DNA of 51,614 bases from Bacteroidales bacterium (GCA_030690365.1 JAUYGX010000120.1:1-51614), one strand, 5' to 3'; counted from the stretch's first letter, positions 9,341 to 18,433 are shown. Notes: generated by a model from the sequence alone, not told the origin. Numbers and translations are program-made.

Positions 9341-9436
9341 CTTTGTGTATCTCTGTGACTTCTCTGTTCAGCTCTGTGTAACAACTTATTTGCTATGACA
9401 CAAAGAACTGCAAAGAAGCAACAAAGTGACACAAAG
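9341..9436. repeat. Palindromic intergenic element
   Basis: Two arms of about 40 bases (left from CTTTGTGTATCTCTGTGAC, right ending AAGTGACACAAAG) are imperfect inverted repeats around an AT-rich centre. The arm design is like 2404-2492. It lies between the exporter fusion and the next gene and could form a long stem in RNA. Confidence 0.7.
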
Positions 9437-9449
9437 GTGAAAATTTAAT

Positions 9450-9457
9450 TATATTTG
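9450..9457 (+). promoter_or_regulatory. -7 element upstream of the 161-residue protein
   Basis: TATATTTG matches TAnnTTTG and lies 22 bases before the ATG at 9480. No good TTG is seen at the expected upstream distance, so only the -7 half is supported. Confidence 0.45.
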
Positions 9458-9479
9458 AGTACTCTTAAATACAATAAGT

Positions 9480-9965
9480 ATGTTTGACGACGACGAAGAA
9501 AAAGAAACCGATGTAAGAGACCTTCCCATTTATAAAAAAGGGAAAGAAATTTTTGAGGTGGCACATCAAATCAGCCTTCTGATACCGGATGACAATGAAC
9601 ACCTTCAGGATATAAATGGGTGGATGTTGAATGATGCGGCGCAATTGACTGTAAAACTTGCCGGGGCACACAATGTTGGTTTTTATGATATGAAAATGGA
9701 AGCTGCTACCATCATCCGTAAGGCGGCCCGTGACCTGGTGGTGCACCAACACTCACTAAAAGAGTTCGGGTTCAAGCACACTGAATATTTTTCAATTATC
9801 AGGGAATTAATCGAAGAATACCGGTTGCTTTTTATTGAATGGGTTTCAGGCTTTGATAAATTCGACTACATCATCGACCGATGGGGCCTTTTTAACCCTC
9901 CCGGCGTTGGTCCCTTCGATCATGATCCGGATGACGATATTCCATTTGAAAACCCACTTCGGTAA
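9480..9965 (+). CDS. Conserved helical protein of unknown function
   Basis: A 161-residue soluble, acidic protein. Residues about 18-140 are predicted by eye to be four long amphipathic helices, including MEAATIIRKAARDLVVH and YFSIIRELIEEYRLLFIEWV. The tail RWGLFNPPGVGPFDHDPDDD is rich in Pro, Gly and Asp. The helix plan recalls four-helix-bundle proteins of the S23/IVS and Avd type, but I see no diagnostic motif for those. No signal peptide or membrane segment. It stands alone between two repeat-rich gaps. I believe it belongs to a Bacteroidota family without assigned function, from memory of such sequences only. Confidence 0.75.
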   Translation: MFDDDEEKETDVRDLPIYKKGKEIFEVAHQISLLIPDDNEHLQDINGWMLNDAAQLTVKLAGAHNVGFYDMKMEAATIIRKAARDLVVHQHSLKEFGFKHTEYFSIIRELIEEYRLLFIEWVSGFDKFDYIIDRWGLFNPPGVGPFDHDPDDDIPFENPLR

Positions 9966-10028
9966 ATGATAATTTGTTCATGTTTCGCAGTTAAACCTAT
10001 TTGATGGAAATCAGATAATTAATTTTAA

Positions 10029-10050
10029 ATGGGGTATCCGATCATCTTCC
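10029..10050 (+). repeat. Left copy of a 22-bp direct repeat flanking the hairpin array
   Basis: ATGGGGTATCCGATCATCTT and the following CC recur at 10764-10785 with 21 of 22 bases identical (TT to TC). The two copies bracket the tandem hairpin array. Confidence 0.85.
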
Positions 10051-10120
10051 GTAAATAATAATTGGCTTTGTAGGATGAAATATCCAACAAATACCTGGAA
10101 ATTAAGGAATATCTGATCTT

Positions 10121-10760
10121 GCAGTCGGCTAAAGCCAGACTGCAATGGATGTCAAATACATACATTCATTGTGGATGAATAAAACCAAATAGAATCCATC
10201 CCTTGCAGCTTGGCTTTAGCCAGCTGCAAAAGCTCCTTATGCTTTATTAACAGTTAGCTACAGAACATACATCAATATACAAAAACATAGAATAGATTCC
10301 AATTGTAGGGCAGTCGGCTAAAGCCAGACTGCAATGGATGTCTAATAAATGCATTTATTGTAGATGAATAGAACACAATAGTTTTCATTCCTTGCAGCTT
10401 GGCTTTAGCAGATGCAATAAAAAGTTCCTTCTGCTTTAGTAATAGTTAGATACAGAAAAAGAAGTGAAGATAAAAAAACAGGGAATAGATTCCAATTGTA
10501 GGGCAGTCGACTAAAGCCAGACTGCAATGGATGTTCAATTAACACGTTCATTGTAGATGAATAGAACTCAATAGAATCCATCCCTTGCAGCTTGGCTTTA
10601 GCCAGCTGCAAAAAAAGTTCCTTCTGCTTTAGTAACAGTTAGCTACAGAAAAAGACATCAATATAGAAAAACAGGGAATGGATTCCAATTGTAGGGCAGT
10701 CGGCTAAAGCCAGACTGCAATGGATGTCCAATTAACATGTTCATTGTAGATGAATAGAAC
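10121..10760 (+). repeat. Tandem array of ~190-bp multi-hairpin units (3.5 copies)
   Basis: Each unit holds hairpin A (GCAGTC-GGCT-AA-AGCC-A-GACTGC; copies start at 10121, 10310, 10503 and 10696), a roughly 60-base AT-rich link, hairpin B (TTGCAGCT-T-GGCT-TT-AGCC-AGCTGCAA; 10203-10229, a degraded copy 10392-10417, and 10585-10611), then a conserved tract starting AGTTCCTTCTGCTTTAG with a weaker third stem. Periods are 189, 193 and 193 bases. The fourth unit stops before hairpin B. No reading frame is kept between copies. The same family, in the same orientation, recurs at 45769-46070. This explains most of the non-coding gap 9966-11061. Confidence 0.9.
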
Positions 10761-10763
10761 TAT

Positions 10764-10785
10764 ATGGGGTATCCGATCATCTCCC
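10764..10785 (+). repeat. Right copy of the 22-bp direct repeat
   Basis: Partner of 10029-10050. It follows directly on the truncated fourth hairpin unit, as expected if the array lies between duplicated ends. Confidence 0.85.
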
Positions 10786-10814
10786 AGGATAAAATTTAAA
10801 GATGCAAATCAACA

Positions 10815-10980
10815 GGTACGGAGTACCGATAATATTTGTAGAAAGAAAAGAACACATTTTAAAGGTGCAGCGCACCGTCCTATTTTCCCGTTTATTTAAA
10901 TGTATAATCAATATTGCGGTTCTCGCACTTTGAATCTACTGGTATTTAGTTGGCAATAAATTTTTTCGGTGCGCTGTACC
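10815..10980. repeat. Cluster of short palindromes upstream of corA
   Basis: GGTACGGAGTACC (10815-10827) and GGTGCAGCGCACC (10864-10876) are 5-bp stems with 3-nt centres. GGTGCGCTGTACC (10968-10980) is a near-exact reverse complement of the second, so 10864-10980 is also a larger inverted pair. These look like another small repetitive family. Nothing else is recognised up to the corA start. Confidence 0.6.
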
Positions 10981-11061
10981 TCAAAATTATCAGTTTTATA
11001 ATATTCATTATTATTTGTTAGTTTTATGCTTTCAAATGCTAACATTTAATTGATCATCGGT

Positions 11062-12138
11062 ATGGCCGACAAAAAAAAGCCTCATCCCCATAAAATAATG
11101 AAGAAAACCGGAATGCATCCCGGTAGCGTTTTTTATATTGGAGAAAAGCGCGAATATATTCCAAACCTTTACCTGGTTGAGTACAACCAGGAAACTTTTA
11201 ATCAGAGAAAACTTACCAGCATAAACGATATTCAGGAGCCGGCAGACAATAATATGGTTCGGTGGCTAAACGTGGAAGGGATACACGAAACAAGTCTGGT
11301 GGAGGAAATTGGACGAAAATTTAGCCTGCATCCCCTGATTCTTGAAGATATCGTCAATACCTCACAACGCCCCAAACTCGAAGAATACGACAATTGTATT
11401 TTTATTACTTTTAAGTCGTTGGTTTACAACGAAGAGAGCCGAATAATTGTCCCTGAGCAAATCAGCATTATCCTGTTAAAGGACATTGTTATCACCTTTC
11501 AGGAACAATCGGACGACACTTTTGCCGAAGTAATGGAACGCATTAAACAGTCCAAATTTAAAATCCGTTCCAAAGGCAGCGATTATCTGGTATATGCCCT
11601 CATCGACCTGATTGTAGACAAATACTACCACTCCATCGAAGGTATGGGAAATCAACTGGATGAACTCGAAGAAGAGGTGTTTAACACGCCCACTTCCGAT
11701 TCGCTGTATAAAATCCAAAGTACCAAGCGTATATTGCTCGATGTGAGGCGTTCTGTTTATCCATTACGCGAAGTGATCAACCGGTTTCAAAAGGATGACA
11801 TGGATTTTATCGATGAAAATAATGTGAAATACTTTAACGATGTATACGATCATACCATCAAAATCATCGACACCATTGAGGCCTACCGGGAGTTGAATGC
11901 TGGCCTTAAAGATATTTACCTGAGTAGCATGAGCATGAAAATGAACCAGATCATGAAAGTGCTCACCATTGTTGGGGCTATTTTTATTCCACTCACTTTT
12001 CTGGCCGGTGTCTATGGGATGAATTTTGAATTTATGCCCGAACTGCGCTGGGAATATAGCTATCCTGTGTTTTGGATTGTAATATTGGTAGTCACCTTTG
12101 GAATGATTTTATTCTTCAAACGTAAAAAGTGGTTATAA
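11062..12138 (+). CDS. corA: CorA family magnesium/cobalt transporter
   Basis: A 358-residue CorA-type divalent cation channel of the inner membrane. The N-terminal cytoplasmic domain (residues about 15-250) is followed by the long stalk helix. Two C-terminal membrane helices lie at about 297-316 and 332-352, with the signature YGMNFEF between them (GMN near residue 318) and the basic tail FKRKKWL. I chose the ATG at 11062 (MADKKKPHP); an in-frame TTG at 11050 would add four residues. Length is normal. The methyltransferase gene follows after about 70 bases. Cation preference (Mg, Co, Ni) cannot be told from the sequence. Confidence 0.93.
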   Translation: MADKKKPHPHKIMKKTGMHPGSVFYIGEKREYIPNLYLVEYNQETFNQRKLTSINDIQEPADNNMVRWLNVEGIHETSLVEEIGRKFSLHPLILEDIVNTSQRPKLEEYDNCIFITFKSLVYNEESRIIVPEQISIILLKDIVITFQEQSDDTFAEVMERIKQSKFKIRSKGSDYLVYALIDLIVDKYYHSIEGMGNQLDELEEEVFNTPTSDSLYKIQSTKRILLDVRRSVYPLREVINRFQKDDMDFIDENNVKYFNDVYDHTIKIIDTIEAYRELNAGLKDIYLSSMSMKMNQIMKVLTIVGAIFIPLTFLAGVYGMNFEFMPELRWEYSYPVFWIVILVVTFGMILFFKRKKWL

Positions 12139-12207
12139 CTATTTTTGGGGTCATTATCGGCACTTTTTCACGACCTTTGCAACTGCTTTCAGGCTAAAAT
12201 TTTGCAC

Positions 12208-13389
12208 ATGAACGATCCCAATCTCCAACGGCTGCTCCTGATCATAGACGAAAGTTTGTCTAATACCGAATTTATCAAGCTGACACTGAGCAGTAAAAAG
12301 GATACCTCTGGTGAGGTGAAGAATATATATGCAAAAGTGGTGTCCATTAAAGCAGGGACATTGATGTCAATTGTGTTTCGCTATCCTACCAAAGATGTTA
12401 CCAAGAATTTTACCTTTGATGAAGGAATAGAACTCATTAAAACATCGCTCGAAAAGGATTTTATGCAAGCCATTCTTCTCACCGCTAACAAGGATGTTCA
12501 TTTTATGCAATTTCCCAACGGAAAAAGCACCATTAAACAGCAGGAAGCCAGCCAGCAACTGAAGCTGGTATTTTTGCATGATAAACAGAAAACCCTGTTT
12601 ATTTCCCCTGAAAACAACCTGTACTTGCAGTTGTTGGGAGTGACCACCGTGGACGGGAAGATAAAGAAAGGCATGGAGGACAAGTTCCGTCAGATAAATA
12701 AGTATGTTGAAGTAGTGAGTCATGTGGTGGAACAGGCCAATATGCCTGCCGGATTCACGGTTGCCGACATGGGCTCGGGCAAAGGATACCTCACCTTTGC
12801 CTTATACGATTATCTTACCAACAAGATGTCGCTTTCACCCGAAGTGGTAGGAGTGGAGTTGCGCCCAAATCTGGTAGCCCAATGCAATGGGATATCCAAA
12901 AAATCAGGGTTTGAAAAATTGAAATTTATCCAGGGTTCCATCGAGAAAACTGTTTTACCTGAATTAGATTTGCTCATAGCCCTGCATGCCTGCGATACCG
13001 CTACCGATGAAGCCATTTTCAGAGGGATCAGGCAAAAAGCAAAGGTGATCATCACTGCTCCCTGCTGTCATAAACAGATCCGCAGGCAAATGAACCCGGA
13101 CAATGCTTTGGCAGAAATTACCAAGTACGGGATATTGGAAGAACGTCAGGCCGAAATGCTCACCGATGCCATCCGTGCATTGATTTTGGAAGCCTATGGA
13201 TACTCTACCAAAGTATTCGAGTTTATCTCTACCGAGCACACCCCGAAAAATGTGTTGATTGTTGCGGTGAAGAAAAGTGGCGAAGATGCTGTAAATCAGG
13301 AAAAATTGGATAATGTGCAGGCGCTGAAGAAGTTGTTTGGCATCGAATTTCATTTTCTGGAAAAATTACTTGAAACACCCTCGTTATGA
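12208..13389 (+). CDS. SAM-dependent methyltransferase, METTL25/Methyltransf_32-like
   Basis: A 393-residue soluble protein. The SAM-binding motif VADMGSGKGYLTF lies near residue 185, an acidic strand end VVGVELRP follows, then LIALHACDTATDEAIF and APCCHKQIRR near residues 255-290. These last motifs are typical of the Methyltransf_32 (METTL25/RRNAD1-like) group, so an RNA or protein substrate is more likely than a small molecule, but this is not established. The N-terminal 150 residues have no domain I recognise. The ATG at 12208 is preferred over a TTG 63 bases upstream. The end overlaps the deacetylase start (ATGA, 13386-13389), so it begins a close-packed run reaching 19468. Confidence 0.8.
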   Translation: MNDPNLQRLLLIIDESLSNTEFIKLTLSSKKDTSGEVKNIYAKVVSIKAGTLMSIVFRYPTKDVTKNFTFDEGIELIKTSLEKDFMQAILLTANKDVHFMQFPNGKSTIKQQEASQQLKLVFLHDKQKTLFISPENNLYLQLLGVTTVDGKIKKGMEDKFRQINKYVEVVSHVVEQANMPAGFTVADMGSGKGYLTFALYDYLTNKMSLSPEVVGVELRPNLVAQCNGISKKSGFEKLKFIQGSIEKTVLPELDLLIALHACDTATDEAIFRGIRQKAKVIITAPCCHKQIRRQMNPDNALAEITKYGILEERQAEMLTDAIRALILEAYGYSTKVFEFISTEHTPKNVLIVAVKKSGEDAVNQEKLDNVQALKKLFGIEFHFLEKLLETPSL

Positions 13390-14171
13390 ACACCAACAAA
13401 ATAGCCAACCTGACCTTTGCCTTTGTGTTGCTGTTGTTGGTAACCGGATGGTGGTTTTGGCAATGGTCGTTGTGGTGGTTGGTTTGGCCGCTGGTGGTTT
13501 GGATGATGCTGAAAATTCTGGGATCGGTATTTATTCAGTATAACTTTTACCTGCATTCCTATTGTTGCAAAAAAACAGATCAAAAACTGATTTCACTGAC
13601 TTTTGACGATGGCCCGGATGAAAAACTGACTGCACAGCTTCTTGATTTACTGGATGAATTTGGGGTGAAAGCTACTTTTTTTGTTATCGGACAAAAGGCA
13701 AAAAAAAATCCCGATTTAGTTAAGCTGATGCATAAAAAAGGACATTTGCTGGGGAACCACAGTTATACCCATTCACGCTTTTTCGACTTGTTCAATTTGT
13801 GGCGTATGCGCAACGAACTGCTTTGGACACATGAGCAGATTTATAAAATTACAGGGCTAAAATCGCTGATATTCAGGCCTCCATACGGAGTGTCGAACCC
13901 AATCCTGGCACGTACTATCAAACAGTTGGGCTATCTTTCCATTGGCTGGAGTGTGCGTTCGCTGGATACCATGAAGACGACCGACCAAACGTTAGAAAGA
14001 CTTATTGCTAAAACCCATCCGGGGGCCATCGTCCTGCTCCACGACACTTCTCCAGAAATCGTTAACATAACAAGAAACTATCTGGAATGGCTTCAGAAAA
14101 ACCAATATCAAATAGTTCCACTCAATCAACTTCTATCCATTAATGTATATGACCAATATCATCCGCTGTAG
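13386..14171 (+). CDS. Membrane-anchored polysaccharide deacetylase (NodB fold)
   Basis: A 261-residue carbohydrate esterase family 4 protein. Two hydrophobic segments (residues 8-28 and 30-47) anchor it in the inner membrane with the enzyme probably facing the periplasm. The catalytic set is complete: TFDDGPD near residue 73 (catalytic base and metal Asp), HSYTH (two metal His), RPPYG and VLLHDT. It should remove N- or O-acetyl groups from a glycan or glycolipid. It overlaps the preceding methyltransferase by 4 bases and the following LolA-like gene by 29 bases. Deacetylases of this kind occur in some flexirubin-type clusters, which fits the lipid-export neighbours, but a peptidoglycan substrate is equally possible. 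Confidence 0.88.
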   Translation: MNTNKIANLTFAFVLLLLVTGWWFWQWSLWWLVWPLVVWMMLKILGSVFIQYNFYLHSYCCKKTDQKLISLTFDDGPDEKLTAQLLDLLDEFGVKATFFVIGQKAKKNPDLVKLMHKKGHLLGNHSYTHSRFFDLFNLWRMRNELLWTHEQIYKITGLKSLIFRPPYGVSNPILARTIKQLGYLSIGWSVRSLDTMKTTDQTLERLIAKTHPGAIVLLHDTSPEIVNITRNYLEWLQKNQYQIVPLNQLLSINVYDQYHPL

Positions 14172-14793
14172 TCTGTTGTTAGCTTTTTGCTTTCCCTGGT
14201 TGCTTGTCGCCCAGGAAACCGGGTTTCGACCCATTACCGACATTGGCCCGGTGACACAGGCCATGGTCAACCAATCTTCGGCCACTCAATCGCTGCAAAG
14301 TACCTTTGTGCAGGAAAAGCACCTGGAAATGCTGGAGGAAGTGCTTGTCAGCCACGGGCTGTTTTACTTTAAAAAGGAAAACAACGTCAGGTGGCAATAC
14401 CTTGATCCCATCCAATACACCATCCTGATCCATCAGGGAAAATTTACCATCGATAACGATGGAAAAGTGAGCGAGTTTAACACCAACAGCAACCCCATGT
14501 TTCATGAAATCAACAAGATGATCATTACGGCTATCCGGGGCGATTTTGTTGGAAATGCTGATTATAATCCCACCTATTTTGAAAGCGAAAATCAATACAT
14601 GGCCCGGTTGGTGCCGGTTTCGGAGCAAGTGCTAAGCATGATCGAAACCATTGATATTTATTTCGATAAATCCGGCATGCAGGTGGCTAAGGTTGTTTTT
14701 TCGGAGCCAGGAGGCGATTTTACGTCCATCACATTTGGCGATGTGCAGGTGAACAAAGAAATACCTGAAAGCAAATTTGAACTAACCAACTGA
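14143..14793 (+). CDS. LolA-like periplasmic lipoprotein/lipid carrier
   Basis: A 216-residue exported protein with a signal peptide (residues 3-24, cleavage probably after LLVAQ). The mature part has the LolA/LolB-like pattern: QSTFVQEKHLEMLEE, then GLFYFKKENNVRWQYLDP, which corresponds to the LolA strand region where a lipid substrate binds a beta half-barrel. It is smaller and more diverged than housekeeping LolA. Paralogues of this type accompany MMPL exporters and acyltransferases in aryl-polyene clusters. Two start codons (14143 and 14149) are possible. The 29-base overlap with the deacetylase and 7-base gap to the next gene indicate an operon. Confidence 0.78.
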   Translation: MYMTNIIRCSLLLAFCFPWLLVAQETGFRPITDIGPVTQAMVNQSSATQSLQSTFVQEKHLEMLEEVLVSHGLFYFKKENNVRWQYLDPIQYTILIHQGKFTIDNDGKVSEFNTNSNPMFHEINKMIITAIRGDFVGNADYNPTYFESENQYMARLVPVSEQVLSMIETIDIYFDKSGMQVAKVVFSEPGGDFTSITFGDVQVNKEIPESKFELTN

Positions 14794-14800
14794 AAATAGG

Positions 14801-15430
14801 ATGAAATTCAAATTTCACCTCCTGATCGCATTCCTTATTCAGGCCTTCCTGGCGGGATCATGCCGATTTTCAGGATATACGGCCTTTCATAAGATCACTC
14901 CCAAACTTTCGAAACCAACCGTTTTTTCTCCTGATTTCTCAAAAGCACTTTACAAAACCGAATTATCCCTTTACGGGAGAACAATCACCGGCATCACCGT
15001 CATAAAAAAAGTGGATGATGGTTATCAACTGGCCATGGTTTCGGAAGTCGGGCTTAAATACTTTGAAATATTTTTCCAGGACGATTCAGCCATTGCTGAA
15101 ACTAAATACCTCATGCCTGTACTCGACCGCAAACCGGTGAAAGAAGCGCTCATCAGCAGTCTGGGCCTGCTGTTCAGCGAAGCAAACTACAATGCCCATA
15201 CCCGTCTTAAAGTAAATGAGACCAAAAAAACAGTTTTGCTGATCAACAAAGAAAAAGGAAGCAGGATAAGTTATTATTACGATCCTGTTTCGGGTGAGGT
15301 GGACCAAATGAAGCAGAATAAGTTTTTTGGTAGTAAAACGACCATCAAAATGTCAGCATATATGGAAGATGCACCGGACTCGATCATGGTGTACCGAGGG
15401 AAAATTTCGATGCATTTTCAGCGAATGTAA
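14801..15430 (+). CDS. Outer-membrane lipoprotein of unknown function
   Basis: A 209-residue lipoprotein. Residues 1-20 are a lipoprotein signal with lipobox LAGS-C (Cys21). The mature protein is mostly predicted beta strand (LSLYGRTITGITVIKKV, GSRISYYYDPVSGEVDQM), similar in feel to LolB-like or DUF3261-type lipoproteins, but no diagnostic motif is seen. Its position directly after a LolA-like carrier suggests that it receives the cargo at the outer membrane, as LolB does for LolA. That is inference from order and lipidation. Confidence 0.75.
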   Translation: MKFKFHLLIAFLIQAFLAGSCRFSGYTAFHKITPKLSKPTVFSPDFSKALYKTELSLYGRTITGITVIKKVDDGYQLAMVSEVGLKYFEIFFQDDSAIAETKYLMPVLDRKPVKEALISSLGLLFSEANYNAHTRLKVNETKKTVLLINKEKGSRISYYYDPVSGEVDQMKQNKFFGSKTTIKMSAYMEDAPDSIMVYRGKISMHFQRM

Positions 15431-15478
15431 TGGTGGATGATCACCATCTTGTTAACTTTGAAGCCAAATTGCCAAACC

Positions 15479-18427
15479 ATGAAGAAAATTACCCCCATCA
15501 GTCTGCTTTTTTTTGTGCTTATTGCCTTGATTTCCTGTAAGGAAGAAACACCAAAATCACCCATCGATTATGTAAATCCATTTATCGGCACAGGCGGTCA
15601 TGGCCATACTTTCCCGGGTGCATCGGCGCCCTTTGGCATGGTTCAGCTCAGTCCCGACACGCGCAAAGACAATTGGGATGCCTGTTCGGGTTATCATTAT
15701 TCCGATCAGGTGATATTGGGGTTTAGCCATACCCACCTCAGTGGAACAGGCGTGGGCGATTATGGCGACATCCGGTTGATGCCCACCGTGGGAGCGGTTC
15801 AGTTTAATCCGGGGACGGCCGAAAATCTGGATTCCGGCTATGCCGCCCGGTTTTCACACACCACCGAAGTGGCCACTCCAGGATTCTATCAGGTTACCCT
15901 GGAAGATGATATCAAGGTAGAGTTGACGGCCTCAACGCATGCCGGGATGCACCGTTATCATTATCCAAAAACCGACAAGGCGCGATTGGTGATCGACCTG
16001 ACGGAAGCAGTGGTTACAGAAAAAATCCAAGGCTTGGAATTGCGGATTATCAGCGACCATGAAGTGATGGGATACCGGCAGTCGAAAGGCTGGGCTGCCG
16101 ATCAGAGAGTGTATTTTTATGCCGATTTCTCAAGGCCTTTTCAGGAAACAGGCATTGCCATCGATGGCGAATATTGGCAAAATAAACAGGAAGCCAGAGG
16201 AACAGATCTGAAAGCAGTTTTGACTTTTAACATGATGGATGGAGGCCCGTTGTTGGTAAAAGTGGGCATTTCACCGGTGGATTATCACAGTGCTCAGGAA
16301 AATTGCTTTCAGGAAATAGAGGGTTGGGATTTTGAAGCCATTCAGCAAAAAACCCGCGATTTGTGGAACGATCAACTCAATAAAATTCAGGTAGAAGGCG
16401 ATAACGAAGCCAATAAAACGGTGTTTTACACGGCTTTGTATCACACCATGCTGGCACCCAACACTTTTTCAGATGTCGATCATCGCTATCGCAATCATGC
16501 GGGCCAAATAGTGCAGGACAATGCCTTTACGATGTACACCGTGTTTTCATTATGGGATACCTTCAGAACCTTACATCCCTTATTCACACTCATCGAACGG
16601 GAAAGGACCAACGACCTCATCAATTCGATGCTCGACATGTACACCAGCGACAGCCTGTTACCTGTTTGGGAACTGGCCGGAAACGAAACCAACTGTATGA
16701 TCGGTTACCACGCGGTGCCCGTGATTACCGATGCATGGATGAAGGGTATCCGCGGATTTGATGCGCATAAGGCACTGAGTGCCATGAAAGCAAGTGCACA
16801 ATCGGGGTTATTTGGCTTGAACGAGTACATGACCAAAGGTTATATTCCCGCCGACAAGGAAGGCGAGAGTGTGAGTAAAACGCTGGAATATGCCTATGAC
16901 GACTGGTGTATTGCACAAATGGCTAAAGGTCTGGGCGATGAGGTTGGTTATCAAACATTCACACAACGCGCTCAGTATTACAAAAATATTTTTGATAAGA
17001 GCACCGGATTTTTCAGGGGAAAAACCAATGGCGGTTTTGTGATCCCCTTCGACCCCACCCAGGTAAATTTCATGCTCACAGAAGCCAACACATGGCAATA
17101 CAATTTCTTCGTGCCACAGGATATCAATACCCACATTGCCCTGCTTGGCGGCGCCGATGCTTACGAATCGAAACTGGATGAATTGTTTACCACCACCGAA
17201 AAACTATCAGGTCGGGAACAATCGGATATCACCGGATTGATCGGTCAGTATGCGCATGGCAACGAACCCAGCCACAACATGGCTTACCTGTACAATTATG
17301 TGGGCAAACCCTGGAAAACACAAAAACTGATTCATCAGATTTGCACAGAATTATACTCCGATCAGCCCGATGGATTGAGTGGCAACGAAGACTGCGGACA
17401 GATGTCGGCGTGGTACGTGATGAGCTCGTTGGGATTTTATCCCGTTACACCGGGAAGCCTGCAATTCGTCCTTGGAACTCCTTTGTTTGAGAATGCTCAG
17501 GTTAACCTTGAAAATGGGAAAATATTTACTGTGAAAGCATTGCGCAACAGTGCTGAGGATTATTATATTCAATCGGTTAGCTATGATGGTGAAATTTATT
17601 CCAAATCATATATTACATTCGATATGATTGCCAATGGTGGTGATTTGGTAATTGAACTCGGCAGTGAACCCAACAAACAATGGGGACTGGCTCCGGAGGA
17701 CAGGCCTTCGCAACAGATCACTGATTTTCCCATCACCCCGGTGCCTTACTTTGATGCAGAGAGTAAGACTTTTGAGAAAACATTGACTGTAGGCGTGACG
17801 GATTTATCCGGTGACTCCAAATTAAAAGTACAGCAAAATGGGGAAGGAATGTATTACAGCAACCCGGTTGTAATCAACAAAACCACTACATTTACAGCCA
17901 CCGCATCGGTAAACCGCGTGGTCAGCTTTCCTGAAACTGCTGAATATCTCCTGATTCCGGCCAACCGGAAGGTGACCATCAACACGCCTTACAGCGAGCA
18001 ATATACCGCGGGAGGGGATGTGGCTTTGATTAACACCATCCGCGGCGGAAACGAATTCAGGACCGGAAACTGGCAGGGATATTACAATACCGACATGGAT
18101 GTGGTGGTCGATTTGGGAGAAGTGCAACAAATTCACAGCATGGGTGCCGGATTTCTTCAGGATCAAAACTCCTGGATTTTTATGCCTGCTTCGGTGCAGT
18201 TTCAAACTTCAGTGGATGGCAAGAAATTTATAGATGCAGGCGTGGTGCAAAACACCATCGATCCAAAGCAAAATGGCGGCATTGTGCATGATTTTGTTTT
18301 AGCACAGGTGAATAAAAAAGCACGCTATATTCACGTTACAGCAAAATCGCAGGGACTTTGTCCCGATTGGCATGTGGGAGCCGGTAATCCGGGATGGATT
18401 TTTGCAGATGAAATCTGGACAAAATAA
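15479..18427 (+). CDS. GH92 alpha-mannosidase lipoprotein
   Basis: A 982-residue exported glycoside hydrolase of family 92 (calcium-dependent exo-acting alpha-mannosidases). The signal ends at lipobox LIALIS-C (residue about 19). The family motifs are clear: DYVNPFIGTGGHGHTFPGA, GFSHTHLSGTGVGDYGD, and GNEDCGQMSAWYVMSSLGFY near 635-654. After the catalytic part, a chitobiase-C/Fn3-associated segment (about 760-830) precedes a C-terminal F5/8-type (CBM32-like) jelly roll (VVVDLGEVQQIHSMG, and ending WIFADEIW). It probably trims mannose from glycans at the cell surface. I use the ATG at 15479 because it begins the signal peptide. It lies in the operon-like run 48 bases after the lipoprotein, although no SusC/SusD pair is near. 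Confidence 0.93.
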   Translation: MKKITPISLLFFVLIALISCKEETPKSPIDYVNPFIGTGGHGHTFPGASAPFGMVQLSPDTRKDNWDACSGYHYSDQVILGFSHTHLSGTGVGDYGDIRLMPTVGAVQFNPGTAENLDSGYAARFSHTTEVATPGFYQVTLEDDIKVELTASTHAGMHRYHYPKTDKARLVIDLTEAVVTEKIQGLELRIISDHEVMGYRQSKGWAADQRVYFYADFSRPFQETGIAIDGEYWQNKQEARGTDLKAVLTFNMMDGGPLLVKVGISPVDYHSAQENCFQEIEGWDFEAIQQKTRDLWNDQLNKIQVEGDNEANKTVFYTALYHTMLAPNTFSDVDHRYRNHAGQIVQDNAFTMYTVFSLWDTFRTLHPLFTLIERERTNDLINSMLDMYTSDSLLPVWELAGNETNCMIGYHAVPVITDAWMKGIRGFDAHKALSAMKASAQSGLFGLNEYMTKGYIPADKEGESVSKTLEYAYDDWCIAQMAKGLGDEVGYQTFTQRAQYYKNIFDKSTGFFRGKTNGGFVIPFDPTQVNFMLTEANTWQYNFFVPQDINTHIALLGGADAYESKLDELFTTTEKLSGREQSDITGLIGQYAHGNEPSHNMAYLYNYVGKPWKTQKLIHQICTELYSDQPDGLSGNEDCGQMSAWYVMSSLGFYPVTPGSLQFVLGTPLFENAQVNLENGKIFTVKALRNSAEDYYIQSVSYDGEIYSKSYITFDMIANGGDLVIELGSEPNKQWGLAPEDRPSQQITDFPITPVPYFDAESKTFEKTLTVGVTDLSGDSKLKVQQNGEGMYYSNPVVINKTTTFTATASVNRVVSFPETAEYLLIPANRKVTINTPYSEQYTAGGDVALINTIRGGNEFRTGNWQGYYNTDMDVVVDLGEVQQIHSMGAGFLQDQNSWIFMPASVQFQTSVDGKKFIDAGVVQNTIDPKQNGGIVHDFVLAQVNKKARYIHVTAKSQGLCPDWHVGAGNPGWIFADEIWTK

Positions 18428-18433
18428 CAGAAT

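Noticed and set aside
9480-9965. Avd/IVS-type accessory protein of a diversity-generating retroelement
   Set aside because: The helical plan is similar, but there is no reverse transcriptase, template repeat or variable repeat nearby.
10405-10611. Open frame of 68 codons within the hairpin array
   Set aside because: It spans repeat units, is not preserved in the sister copies, and has no protein-like features.
14143-14793. Housekeeping LolA
   Set aside because: Sequence is diverged and its neighbours (deacetylase, lipoprotein) suggest a dedicated paralogue, so the symbol lolA was not assigned.
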